This document shows positions 33,447 through 41,382 of a stretch of DNA of 64,000 nt, piece by piece. Position 1 is the first letter of the stretch. Every line of letters starts with the position of its first letter. Origin of the DNA: WHUA01 sp964585785. GTDB taxonomy: Bacteria > Pseudomonadota > Alphaproteobacteria > UBA8366. The position numbers were made by a program, and so were the translations under genes. The stretch is taken from the NCBI GenBank assembly GCA_964585785.1, contig CAZPFL010000001.1:83390-147389 (forward strand), given 5' to 3'. Below the pieces are notes generated by a model. It was not told the DNA's origin and made no database searches. It was given only the letters and a program-made list of their open reading frames with translations.

Positions 33447-35399
33447 ATGTCTGAAATGGCCAAATCAGCATCCGCAGGCGGCGGCGTTGCCATAACGCTG
33501 CCCGATGGCAGCGTGCGCCGGTACCCTGGGCCGGTCACCGGCCAGAAGGTCGCCGCCGATATCGGTCCCGGCCTCGCCAAGGCGGCGCTCGCGGTCAAGG
33601 TCAATGGCGCGTTGCGCGACCTCGAGCGCGACATCGAACAGGACGCCAAGGTCGAGATCGTCACGCGCGATAGCCCGGACGCGCTCGAGCTGCTGCGCCA
33701 CGACTGCGCCCATGTCATGGCCGAGGCGGTTCAGGAACTCTATCCGGGCACGCAGATTACATTCGGCCCCGCAATCGAAGACGGCTTCTATTACGATTTC
33801 CACCGTGACGAGCCGTTCACGCCGGACGACTTCGCGAAGATCGAGGCGAAGATGCGGGAGATCGTGGACCGCGACGAGACGATCACGCGCGAGGTCTGGG
33901 ACCGCGCCGACGCCGTCGCGCATTTCGAGAAGATCGGCGAGGGCTTCAAGGCGGAGCATGTCGCCACGCTCCCGGCAGGCGAGGACATCTCGATCTACCG
34001 GCAGGGCGACTGGCTCGATCTCTGTATCGGCCCGCACCTGCCGTCGACCGGCAAGCTCGGCAAGGCCTTCAAGCTCATGAAGCTGTCCGGCGCCTACTGG
34101 CGCGGCGACCCGAAAAACCCGCAGCTTCAGCGCATTTACGGCACCTGCTGGCGCAACGAGAAAGAGCTCAAGGCCTATCTCGAGCGGCTGGAGGAGGCGG
34201 AGCGCCGCGATCACCGGCGCCTCGGCCGCGAGATGGACCTCTTCCACATCCAGGAAGAGGCGGTCGGCAGCATCTTCTGGCACCCGAAGGGCTGGACCCT
34301 CTACCGCACGGCGGAAACCTATATGCGCCGGCGGCTGGAGGCGGCCGGCTATGTCGAGGTGAAGACGCCGCAGCTTGTCGATCGCTCGCTGTGGGAGCGC
34401 TCCGGACACTGGGAGAAGTTCCGCGAGCACATGTTCACGGCGGAAGACGAGCACGACCGGACGCTGGCGCTGAAGCCGATGAACTGCCCCGGCCATGTGC
34501 AGATCTTCCGCCACGGCCTCAAGAGCTACCGCGACCTGCCGCTGCGCATGGCGGAGTTCGGCTCCTGCCATCGGAACGAGCCGTCGGGCGCGCTGCACGG
34601 GCTGATGCGGGTGCGCGCCTTCACCCAGGACGACGCGCATATCTTCTGCACCGAGGACCAGATCGTCAGCGAGACGGAGCAATTCTGCGCCCTGCTGACC
34701 TCGGTCTATCGCGATTTCGGCTTCGACGAAGTGAGCGTGAAATTCTCCGACCGGCCGGCCGTGCGCGCGGGCAGCGACGAGACCTGGGACCGGGCCGAGG
34801 CGTCGCTCAAGGAAGCGACGGAGGCGGCCGGCCTGTCCTATGTGCTCAACCCCGGGGAAGGCGCCTTCTACGGCCCGAAGCTCGAATTCGTGCTGCGCGA
34901 CGCCATCGGGCGCGACTGGCAGTGCGGCACCTTGCAGGTCGACTTCGTGCTGCCGGAACGGCTGGATGCCAGCTATGTCGGCGAGGACGGCCAGAAACAC
35001 CGGCCGGTCATGCTGCACCGCGCCATCCTCGGCTCCTTCGAGCGCTTCCTTGGCGTGCTGATCGAGCATTACGCCGGGCGGTTGCCGCTGTGGCTCGCGC
35101 CGGTGCAGGTCATGGTGGCGACGATCACCAGCGACGCGGACGACTACGCCCGCCAGATCCTGAAGGACTGCGCGGCGGCCGGATTGCGGGCGGAACTGGA
35201 TATCCGTAACGAAAAAATTAACTATAAGGTGCGAGAACACTCGCTCGGCAAGATTCCCGCCATCTTCGTCGTGGGCAAACGCGAAGCCGCCGAGGGGACG
35301 GTCGCAATCCGCCGTCTCGGGGGTAAGGATCAAGAAGTACTTGCGCTCGACGACGCTATTCATAGACTTAAAGCCGAAGCGGCGATGCCGGGTGGATAA
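33447..35399 (+). CDS. thrS: Threonyl-tRNA synthetase
   Basis: Class II synthetase charging tRNA-Thr. From the ATG at 33447 it has 650 residues; ATGs at 33423 and 33435 are also in frame. A TGS domain (ITLPDGSVRRYPG) starts near residue 15. The editing domain carries the HDCAHVMAEA HxxxH motif near residue 84 and LDLCIGPHLP near residue 185 (Cys-x3-His). The catalytic core has the motif 2 loop CHRNEPSGALHGLMRVRAFTQDD, the zinc Cys in MNCPGHV, and motif 3 SFERFLGVLIEHYAG. The anticodon-binding domain is at the C-terminus. infC follows after a 59-bp gap with a hairpin. Confidence 0.97.
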   Translation: MSEMAKSASAGGGVAITLPDGSVRRYPGPVTGQKVAADIGPGLAKAALAVKVNGALRDLERDIEQDAKVEIVTRDSPDALELLRHDCAHVMAEAVQELYPGTQITFGPAIEDGFYYDFHRDEPFTPDDFAKIEAKMREIVDRDETITREVWDRADAVAHFEKIGEGFKAEHVATLPAGEDISIYRQGDWLDLCIGPHLPSTGKLGKAFKLMKLSGAYWRGDPKNPQLQRIYGTCWRNEKELKAYLERLEEAERRDHRRLGREMDLFHIQEEAVGSIFWHPKGWTLYRTAETYMRRRLEAAGYVEVKTPQLVDRSLWERSGHWEKFREHMFTAEDEHDRTLALKPMNCPGHVQIFRHGLKSYRDLPLRMAEFGSCHRNEPSGALHGLMRVRAFTQDDAHIFCTEDQIVSETEQFCALLTSVYRDFGFDEVSVKFSDRPAVRAGSDETWDRAEASLKEATEAAGLSYVLNPGEGAFYGPKLEFVLRDAIGRDWQCGTLQVDFVLPERLDASYVGEDGQKHRPVMLHRAILGSFERFLGVLIEHYAGRLPLWLAPVQVMVATITSDADDYARQILKDCAAAGLRAELDIRNEKINYKVREHSLGKIPAIFVVGKREAAEGTVAIRRLGGKDQEVLALDDAIHRLKAEAAMPGG

Positions 35400-35411
35400 G
35401 GGCGCGCCACG

Positions 35412-35461
35412 TTCGGGGGAAAGCCCCGAATTCGTCTTTAACAACGAGGATAAATTCTATA
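35412..35461 (+). promoter_or_regulatory. Hairpin, ribosome-binding site and ATA start of infC
   Basis: A 7-bp hairpin TTCGGGG / CCCCGAA (35412-35430) is followed by TTCGTCTTT, then the ribosome-binding site AACGAGGA (35443-35450), then ATA at 35459-35461. The hairpin plus T-rich tail may act as a weak terminator or attenuator after thrS. The rare start codon suggests IF3 autocontrol, as known for infC with AUU in E. coli. Confidence 0.55.
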
Positions 35462-35995
35462 GCCAAGAGACCCTTTGCACCGACGCCGGTCCGTGATGGC
35501 CCGCGCGTCAACGAGGATATCCAGGCGGCGCAGGTACGCCTAATCGATCAGGACGGGAATCAGCTCGGCGTCGTGTCCACTCGGGACGCGATCAGCCGTG
35601 CCGTGGAAGCGGGGCTAGACCTTGTCGAAGTCGCCGCAAACGTCGATCCGCCCGTCTGCAAGATCCTCGACTACGGCAAGCTGAAATACGAAACGCAAAA
35701 AAAGAAGAGCGAAGCGCGCAAGAAGCAGAAAACGATCGACGTCAAGGAGATCAAGTTCCGCCCCAATATCGAGCAGCATGACTACGACGTGAAAATGAAA
35801 GCCATGCGCCGGTTCCTGGAGGAAGGGGACAAGGTCAAGGTGACGTTGCGGTTTCGGGGCCGTGAGATGATGCACCAGCATCTCGGCATGAAAGTGCTCG
35901 ACCGCGTCCGGCAGGAAACGGACGAGGTGGCGAAGGTCGAGCAGATGCCGCAGATGGAAGGCCGCCAGATGATCATGGTCTTGGCGCCCCGCTAG
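35459..35995 (+). CDS. infC: Translation initiation factor IF-3 (ATA start)
   Basis: IF3 keeps 30S subunits free and checks the start codon. The 178-residue protein starts (M)AKRPFAPTPV.., with the N-domain RVNEDIQAAQVRLIDQDG near residue 16, the helical linker YETQKKKSEARKKQ near residue 77, and the C-domain FRPNIEQHDYDVK and VKVTLRFRGREM. No ATG, GTG or TTG lies in frame between the thrS stop and the conserved N-domain; the first is a GTG at 35573, inside the domain. GAGGA lies 8 nt before ATA at 35459. An ATA at 35450 is in frame but overlaps the ribosome-binding site. Confidence 0.93.
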   Translation: MAKRPFAPTPVRDGPRVNEDIQAAQVRLIDQDGNQLGVVSTRDAISRAVEAGLDLVEVAANVDPPVCKILDYGKLKYETQKKKSEARKKQKTIDVKEIKFRPNIEQHDYDVKMKAMRRFLEEGDKVKVTLRFRGREMMHQHLGMKVLDRVRQETDEVAKVEQMPQMEGRQMIMVLAPR

Positions 35996-36011
35996 CCGGG
36001 GCGATGATGCG

Positions 36012-36037
36012 CGCCCGCGGGATGACGGCCGCGGGCG
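36012..36037 (+). terminator. GC-rich hairpin after infC
   Basis: Perfect 9-bp stem CGCCCGCGG / CCGCGGGCG with an 8-nt loop, 16 bp after the infC stop and 43 bp before the convergent SDR stop. No clear T-run, so termination is uncertain. Confidence 0.4.
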
Positions 36038-36080
36038 GCGGCGCAGCGAGCTTCTTAACTGTTCGACGTGAGCGCGGCGG

Positions 36081-36851
36081 CTAACGCAAGTGGCCGCCGC
36101 CGTCGACCTGCACGACAACACCGTTGATCCAGGATGCCTTTGCGCTGGCGAGGAAGGCCACCGCATTGGCGCATTCGAGCGGCGTGCCGGCCCGGCCCGC
36201 CGGGAGCGCCTTCATCAGCTCGCGCCAGCGCTCGGGGTCGCCGAATTTCTTCTCGGCGCGATGGCGCTGCAGCGTGACCAGCCGATCGGTCTCGATCGGT
36301 CCCGGGTTGATGCCGACGACGCGCACGCCGTAATCCAGGCTCTCCCCGCCGAGCGCCCGGGTCAGCCCCATCAGCCCGGCATTGCCCACGCTGCCCGCGA
36401 CGTAGCCGGCGGTCGAGCGGACGCCCGCCGTGCCGATCACGTTGACGATCACGCCGCTCCGCCGCCGGCACATGGCGGGGTAATGCGTGCGGCACAGGCT
36501 GATGAAGCCGAAGACCTTGAGGTCCCACGCCTCGCGCCAGCGGGCGTCATCGACCTCCTCGATCGTGCCGGCCGGAATGGCGCCCGCGTTGTTGACCAGG
36601 ATGTCGATGCCTTCGGTCGCCGTGCCAAGCGCGTCCTGGACCTCCTTCTTCGAAAGATCGCCTGGGTGCAGCGTGATGGCGACATTGTGCGACCGGCGGA
36701 TCGCGTCCCGCGCCCGCTCCAGGTCCGCCGCCGTGCGGGAAGCGAGATGAAGATTGACGCCCTCGGCGGCGAGGACATCCGCGATCGCCCGGCCGATGCC
36801 GCGCGAAGCCCCTGTTATCAAAGCGGTCTTTCCGGCAAGCTCCAGATCCAT
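36081..36851 (-). CDS. SDR family protein lacking the catalytic lysine
   Basis: A 256-residue classical-SDR fold protein, FabG-like. The nucleotide motif TGASRGIGRAIAD is near residue 12, NNAGAIPAG near residue 85, and the C-terminus ends NGVVVQVDGGGHLR. The active-site region reads GTAGVRSTAGYVAGSVGNA: Tyr is present but the lysine of YxxxK is Ser, and the usual catalytic Ser (NVSS) is Ile-Gly-Thr. So standard dehydrogenase chemistry is doubtful. The start at 36851 has GAGG upstream. It lies on the opposite strand between infC and rpmI, splitting a normally linked ribosomal cluster. Confidence 0.85.
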   Translation of the reverse strand: MDLELAGKTALITGASRGIGRAIADVLAAEGVNLHLASRTAADLERARDAIRRSHNVAITLHPGDLSKKEVQDALGTATEGIDILVNNAGAIPAGTIEEVDDARWREAWDLKVFGFISLCRTHYPAMCRRRSGVIVNVIGTAGVRSTAGYVAGSVGNAGLMGLTRALGGESLDYGVRVVGINPGPIETDRLVTLQRHRAEKKFGDPERWRELMKALPAGRAGTPLECANAVAFLASAKASWINGVVVQVDGGGHLR

Positions 36852-36976
36852 CCCTGTTTCCTCCACGGTCTTTCGAGTGGTTGTATTTGTTGGCGTTCAT
36901 TCGGGCGGCAAAAATCCTTGGCGGTCAAGCCCGGCGGCCTTGCATCGGCGTAGCCGCTTCGCTATAAGGCCGCGTC

Positions 36977-37025
36977 CTGGGTCCTGAACCCAGCGTGGCG
37001 CGCCAGGCCTATTGGGTATGCCTGG
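36977..37025 (+). promoter_or_regulatory. Two leader hairpins before rpmI
   Basis: CTGGGT / ACCCAG with a 5-nt loop (36977-36993) and CCAGGC / GCCTGG (37003-37008 and 37020-37025) lie 50-100 bp before the rpmI start. The rpmI-rplT genes are autoregulated by L20 in other bacteria through leader RNA structure, so these may be part of such a control element, though no known L20 leader consensus was recognised. Confidence 0.35.
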
Positions 37026-37076
37026 CCGCTATCGTACCCGGCCGTATCGGCCAACCACGAAAAATGAGGCCCCCAA

Positions 37077-37277
37077 ATGCCCAAGTTGAAGAATAAAGCC
37101 AGCGCGAAAAAGCGCTTCCGGATCACCGCCAAGGGCAAGGTCCGGTTCAACAGCGCCTATCTCCGCCATATGTTGCGACGCCGCCCGAAGAAGATGAAGC
37201 GGACCAATCGCGGGACGCAGATTCTCAGCGCGCCTGACGCTAAGTCGATCAAGCGTCACTACCTCAGAAACGTATAG
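37077..37277 (+). CDS. rpmI: 50S ribosomal protein L35
   Basis: A 66-residue basic protein: MPKLKNKASAKKRFRITAKG, then HMLRRRPKKMKR and the C-terminus IKRHYLRNV, the normal L35 pattern and length. TGAGG lies 11 nt upstream of the ATG. It binds 23S rRNA and is cotranscribed with rplT, 14 bp downstream. Confidence 0.97.
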   Translation: MPKLKNKASAKKRFRITAKGKVRFNSAYLRHMLRRRPKKMKRTNRGTQILSAPDAKSIKRHYLRNV

Positions 37278-37291
37278 AGGAGGGCCAAGGC

Positions 37292-37648
37292 ATGGCACGC
37301 GTAAAGCGCGGCGTAACCGGGCACGCCCGGCACAAGAAAGTACTCGACAAGGCGAAGGGCTCGCGCGGCAGGGCCAAGAACACGATCCGCGTCGCGATTC
37401 AGCGCGTCCACAAGGATCAGCAATACGCCTACCGCGACCGCCGCGTCCGCAAGCGCAGTTTCCGCGCCTTGTGGATCCAGCGGATCAACGCGGCGGCGCG
37501 GGAGCATGGACTGACCTATTCGCAGTTCATCAGCGGCATGAAGAAGGCCGGCATCGAGCTGGACCGCAAGGTCCTGGCCGACATCGCCGTCCGTGAGCCT
37601 GCCGCCTTTAAGACCCTCGCGCAGCAGGCGCAGTCGGCGCTGAAATAG
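37292..37648 (+). CDS. rplT: 50S ribosomal protein L20
   Basis: A 118-residue early-assembly 23S rRNA-binding protein. The extended N-terminus ARVKRGVTGHARHKKVLDKA and WIQRINAAAREHGLTYSQFI are typical. GGAGG lies upstream of the ATG. L20 often represses its own operon. pheS starts 78 bp downstream on the same strand. Confidence 0.97.
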   Translation: MARVKRGVTGHARHKKVLDKAKGSRGRAKNTIRVAIQRVHKDQQYAYRDRRVRKRSFRALWIQRINAAAREHGLTYSQFISGMKKAGIELDRKVLADIAVREPAAFKTLAQQAQSALK

Positions 37649-37726
37649 CACGCGGCCCGGTCCCGGTCTCACGACGATGCCGCCGACCGGCCGCGCGAGC
37701 CTTACGCGGACAGTCAGGCGGACGCG

Positions 37727-38803
37727 ATGGAAGACCTGAATCAGCTACGGGACGAATTGCTGGCGGCGGTTGCGGCCGCCGGGGACCCGGATGCGCTCGA
37801 CGTGGTGCGGGTCAACGCGCTCGGCCGCAAAGGACGCATCACTGAGCTGATGAAAGGGCTGGGCGCGCTCGATCCCGACGCGCGCCGCGCCGCCGGCCAG
37901 GCGCTGAACGGCGTCAAGACGGTTGTTACCGATGCCATCGAGCAGCGCAAGCAGGCGCTTGATTCCGTCGCACTCGAGTCCCGGCTGGGGGCCGAGTCGG
38001 TCGACGTGTCGCTGCCTGTGCGCCCGGAGCGGCAAGGCCTTCTGCACCCGATCAGCCAGACGATCGACGAAGTCATCGCCATCTTGGGCGAGATGGGCTT
38101 CGCGGTCGCCGAAGGGCCGGAGATCGAGGACGACTTCCATAACTTCAGCGCGCTCAACATCCCGCCCGAGCATCCGGCGCGCCAGATGCACGACACCTTC
38201 TATCTGACCGAGAAACCGGACGGCAGCCGCCTCGTGCTGCGGACGCATACCTCGCCGGTGCAGATCCGGACGATGGAGACGACCGAGCCGCCGATCCGCA
38301 TCATCGTGCCGGGCCGCACCTATCGCAGCGATTCCGACATGACGCACACGCCCATGTTCCACCAGGTGGAAGGGCTGGTGATCGACAAGTCGTCCCATTT
38401 CGGTCATCTCAAGGGCTGCCTGATCGAGTTCTGCAGCGCCTTCTTCGAGGTGGCCAACGTGCCGCTGCGCTTCCGGCCGAGCTACTTCCCCTTCACCGAG
38501 CCTTCGGCCGAGGTCGACATCAACTGCTCGCGCCAGGGCAACACGCTGAAATTCGGCGAAGGCGACGGCTGGCTCGAGATCGCCGGCTGCGGCATGGTCC
38601 ATCCGAACGTGCTCAAGGCCTGCAAGATCGACCCGAATGTCTACCAGGGCTTCGCCTTCGGCATCGGGGTCGAACGCCTGGCCATGCTGAAATACGGCAT
38701 CCCCGACCTCCGCACCTTCTTCGAGGCGGACGTCCGCTGGCTCAAGCATTACGGCTTCCTGCCGCTCGAGGTGCCGACCCTCCTCCGGGGGCTGGAGCCA
38801 TGA
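37727..38803 (+). CDS. pheS: Phenylalanyl-tRNA synthetase alpha subunit
   Basis: Catalytic subunit of the alpha2-beta2 class II synthetase. The 358-residue protein has an N-terminal coiled-coil tRNA-binding region (about residues 1-90), then motif 2 with HTPMFHQVEGLVID near residue 210, FRPSYFPFTEPSAEVD, GCGMVHPNVLKA near residue 288, and motif 3 FAFGIGVERLAMLKYGI. The stop overlaps the pheT start (ATGA), so expression is coupled. Confidence 0.97.
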   Translation: MEDLNQLRDELLAAVAAAGDPDALDVVRVNALGRKGRITELMKGLGALDPDARRAAGQALNGVKTVVTDAIEQRKQALDSVALESRLGAESVDVSLPVRPERQGLLHPISQTIDEVIAILGEMGFAVAEGPEIEDDFHNFSALNIPPEHPARQMHDTFYLTEKPDGSRLVLRTHTSPVQIRTMETTEPPIRIIVPGRTYRSDSDMTHTPMFHQVEGLVIDKSSHFGHLKGCLIEFCSAFFEVANVPLRFRPSYFPFTEPSAEVDINCSRQGNTLKFGEGDGWLEIAGCGMVHPNVLKACKIDPNVYQGFAFGIGVERLAMLKYGIPDLRTFFEADVRWLKHYGFLPLEVPTLLRGLEP

Positions 38804-41202
38804 AGTTCACGCTCGGCTGGCTCAAGGATCATCTCGCGACGGATGCGCCGCTGGACGACATCGTCGAGCGCCTCACCATGCTCGGGCTCGAGGTCGAAGG
38901 GGTGGAGAACCCCGCCACGGATTTCGCCGACTTCCGCGCCGCACGCGTCGTCGAGGCGAAGCAGCATCCGGACGCGGACCGGCTTCGCGTGTGCGTGGTC
39001 GACACGGGCAGCGGGACGGTCCAGGTCGTCTGCGGCGCGCCGAACGCGCGCACCGGCCTGAAGGGCGTGTTCGCGCCCGCGGGGAGCTACGTCCCCGGCA
39101 CGGCGCTGCTCCTGAAGAAGAGCAAGATTCGCGGCGTCGAATCGAACGGCATGCTGCTGTCGGAGCGCGAGCTCGGGCTGTCGGACGAGCATGCCGGGAT
39201 TATCGAGCTGCCCGAGGATACGCCGGTCGGCGCGCCCATCGCAGCGGTGCTCGGCCTCGACGAGCCGGTGATCGAGCTTGCGGTGACGCCGAACCGGGGC
39301 GACTGCCTCGGCGTGCGCGGCGTCGCGCGCGATCTCGCCGCCGCGGGCGTCGGCACGCTGAAGCCGTTCAAGGATGAAGCCGTTCCCGGCCGCTTCAAGA
39401 GTCCGGTGCAGTGGCGCCGCGACTTTCCCGCGGGCGCTGGCGATGCCTGTCCGATGGTCGTGGGCCGCGCCTTCCGCGGCGTCAAGAACGGGCCGAGCCC
39501 GAAATGGCTGCAGGATCGTTTGAAGGCGATCGGGTTGCGTCCGATCTCGGCGCTGGTCGACATCACCAACTACATCACCTTCGACCTTTGCCGGCCGCTG
39601 CACGTGTTCGACCTCGCCCGCGTGTCGGGCGATCTCACCATGCGCTTCGCGCGCGACGGCGAGACGCTGCAGGCGCTCGACGGGCGCACCTACATGCTCG
39701 AAGACGGCATGACCGTCATCGCCGACCCGACCGGCGTGAAGGCGATCGCGGGCATCATGGGCGGCGAGGCGTCCGGCTGCACCGAGGACACCACCGAGTT
39801 GTTCCTCGAAGTCGCCCTGTTCGACCCGATCCGCACGGCGATGACCGGGCGCAAGCTTGGCATCAATTCCGACGCACGCTACCGCTTCGAGCGCGGCCTC
39901 GATCCGCAATCGGCGCTCTGGGGCGCCGAGGTCGCTGCCCGTATGATCCTGGACCTTTGCGGCGGCGAGGCGAGCGAATTGACCGTGGCGGGCGAGATGC
40001 CGAGCTGGCACCGGAGCGCCACGCTGCGGCCGGAGCGCCTGAAGACATTCGGCGGCGCGGACGTGCCGCAGGACGCAGCAGTGGCGATCCTCGATCGGCT
40101 CGGCTTCGAGACCGAGGTCGAGAAAGGCCGAATCGTCGCCGGCATTCCGTCATGGCGGCCTGATGTCGAGGGCGAACACTGCCTGGTGGAGGAGGTCCTC
40201 CGCGTGCACGGCTTCGACAATATCCCCGCGGTGTCGCTGTCGCGCGTGACGGCGTTGCCCGAGCCGGCGCTGACGCCGGCGCAGCGCCGCGTCGCCCTGG
40301 CGCGCCGCCAGCTTGCCGGCCGCGGCATGATGGAGGCGGTGACCTGGTCCTTCATGGCCGCCGCGCAGGCGCGGCTGTTTGCCGACATTCCCGAGACGCT
40401 GCGCCTGGCGAATCCGATCAGCGCCGAGCTCGACGTGATGCGCCCGTCGATCCTGGCGAATCTCGCGACCGCCGCGAAGCGCAACGCGGATCGCGGCTTC
40501 GCCGACGTGGCGTTGTTCGAGATCGGCCCGGCGTGGCGCGACGATACGCCCGCAGGACAGGACACGGTCGCCGCGGGGCTACGGCATGGCGGGGTGGCGC
40601 CGCGCCATTGGGACGTGAGGGCCCGTCCGGTCGACGCCTTCGATGCGAAGGCGGATGCGCTGGCGGTGCTTGCGGCGGTCGGCGCGCCGGTGGAGAACCT
40701 GCAGACCGATCGCACCGCGCCAGGCTATTACCATCCGGGCCGCTCGGGCGTGCTGCGCCTTGGCCCGAACGTGCTCGCGCAGTTCGGCGAGCTGCACCCG
40801 TCGGTGCTGCGCGGCCTCGACGTCGACGGCCCGGCCGTCGGGTTCGAAGTCTTCCTCGGCCGCGTGCCGCTGCCGAAAGCCAAGACCGGCCGCGCGCGTC
40901 CGCCGCTCGACGCGTCGCCCTTCCAACCGGTCAGCCGCGACTTCGCCTTCGTCGTCGCCGCCGACGTGCCGGCGGAGTCGGTGGTGCGTGCCGCGCAGTC
41001 GGCCGAGAAGGGGCTGATCACCGACGTCACGGTCTTCGACGTGTTCGAAGGCGAAGCCCTGGGCGTGGGGCGCAAGTCGGTCGCGATCTCGGTGACGCTG
41101 CAACCGCGCCAGGCGACGATGACCGACGCGGAGATCGACGCGGTCGCCGCCAAGATCGTCGCCAATGTCGAGAAGCGCGCGGGCGGCGTGCTGCGCGGCT
41201 GA
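38800..41202 (+). CDS. pheT: Phenylalanyl-tRNA synthetase beta subunit
   Basis: An 800-residue subunit giving editing and tRNA binding. The N-terminal EMAP-like tRNA-binding domain includes HPDADRLRVC and VVCGAPNARTGL (residues about 45-90). The B3/B4 editing domain (about 210-390) has ITNYITFDLCRPLHVFD. B5 follows near residue 400-475, the catalytic-like domain contains VEGEHCLVEEVLRVHGFDNI, and the C-terminal FDX-ACB anticodon domain ends in QATMTDAEIDAVAAKIV. Length is normal. It ends the pheS-pheT unit. Confidence 0.97.
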   Translation: MKFTLGWLKDHLATDAPLDDIVERLTMLGLEVEGVENPATDFADFRAARVVEAKQHPDADRLRVCVVDTGSGTVQVVCGAPNARTGLKGVFAPAGSYVPGTALLLKKSKIRGVESNGMLLSERELGLSDEHAGIIELPEDTPVGAPIAAVLGLDEPVIELAVTPNRGDCLGVRGVARDLAAAGVGTLKPFKDEAVPGRFKSPVQWRRDFPAGAGDACPMVVGRAFRGVKNGPSPKWLQDRLKAIGLRPISALVDITNYITFDLCRPLHVFDLARVSGDLTMRFARDGETLQALDGRTYMLEDGMTVIADPTGVKAIAGIMGGEASGCTEDTTELFLEVALFDPIRTAMTGRKLGINSDARYRFERGLDPQSALWGAEVAARMILDLCGGEASELTVAGEMPSWHRSATLRPERLKTFGGADVPQDAAVAILDRLGFETEVEKGRIVAGIPSWRPDVEGEHCLVEEVLRVHGFDNIPAVSLSRVTALPEPALTPAQRRVALARRQLAGRGMMEAVTWSFMAAAQARLFADIPETLRLANPISAELDVMRPSILANLATAAKRNADRGFADVALFEIGPAWRDDTPAGQDTVAAGLRHGGVAPRHWDVRARPVDAFDAKADALAVLAAVGAPVENLQTDRTAPGYYHPGRSGVLRLGPNVLAQFGELHPSVLRGLDVDGPAVGFEVFLGRVPLPKAKTGRARPPLDASPFQPVSRDFAFVVAADVPAESVVRAAQSAEKGLITDVTVFDVFEGEALGVGRKSVAISVTLQPRQATMTDAEIDAVAAKIVANVEKRAGGVLRG

Positions 41203-41269
41203 GCGCGTCGACGGCGGCGCGCACCTGCCCGTAAATCACTGAAAATTCACCCCTCATTAAGGCAAAATT

Positions 41270-41285
41270 AACTGCTAAAGCAGTT
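41270..41285. promoter_or_regulatory. Perfect palindrome, probable operator
   Basis: AACTGCT AA AGCAGTT is a perfect 16-bp inverted repeat. Its right arm shares TT with the -35 box TTGACT, so a bound protein would block the promoter of the downstream J-domain gene. Confidence 0.5.
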
Positions 41286-41312
41286 GACTGGCGGCGGCAT
41301 CGATTGTATTTG
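41284..41312 (+). promoter_or_regulatory. Candidate promoter for the J-domain gene
   Basis: TTGACT (41284-41289, 5 of 6 to the -35 consensus), a 17-nt spacer, then TATTTG (41307-41312, a weak -10). It lies about 70 bp upstream of the ATG at 41383 and overlaps a palindrome. Confidence 0.4.
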
Positions 41313-41382
41313 CGCCGTCACGAAGACCCGGCGAAGTGCGGTCGGATGTTGAACCGCGGTTCGAGCGACGGATGGCCGGGCA

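Noticed and set aside
33465..35444. A 659-codon minus-strand frame opposite thrS
   Set aside because: Shadow of thrS caused by high GC at third positions; no domain pattern.
36924..36950. GGTCAAGCCCGGCGG as a further REP-like copy
   Set aside because: It has the TCAAGCCC core but no matching left arm, so it does not form the palindrome.
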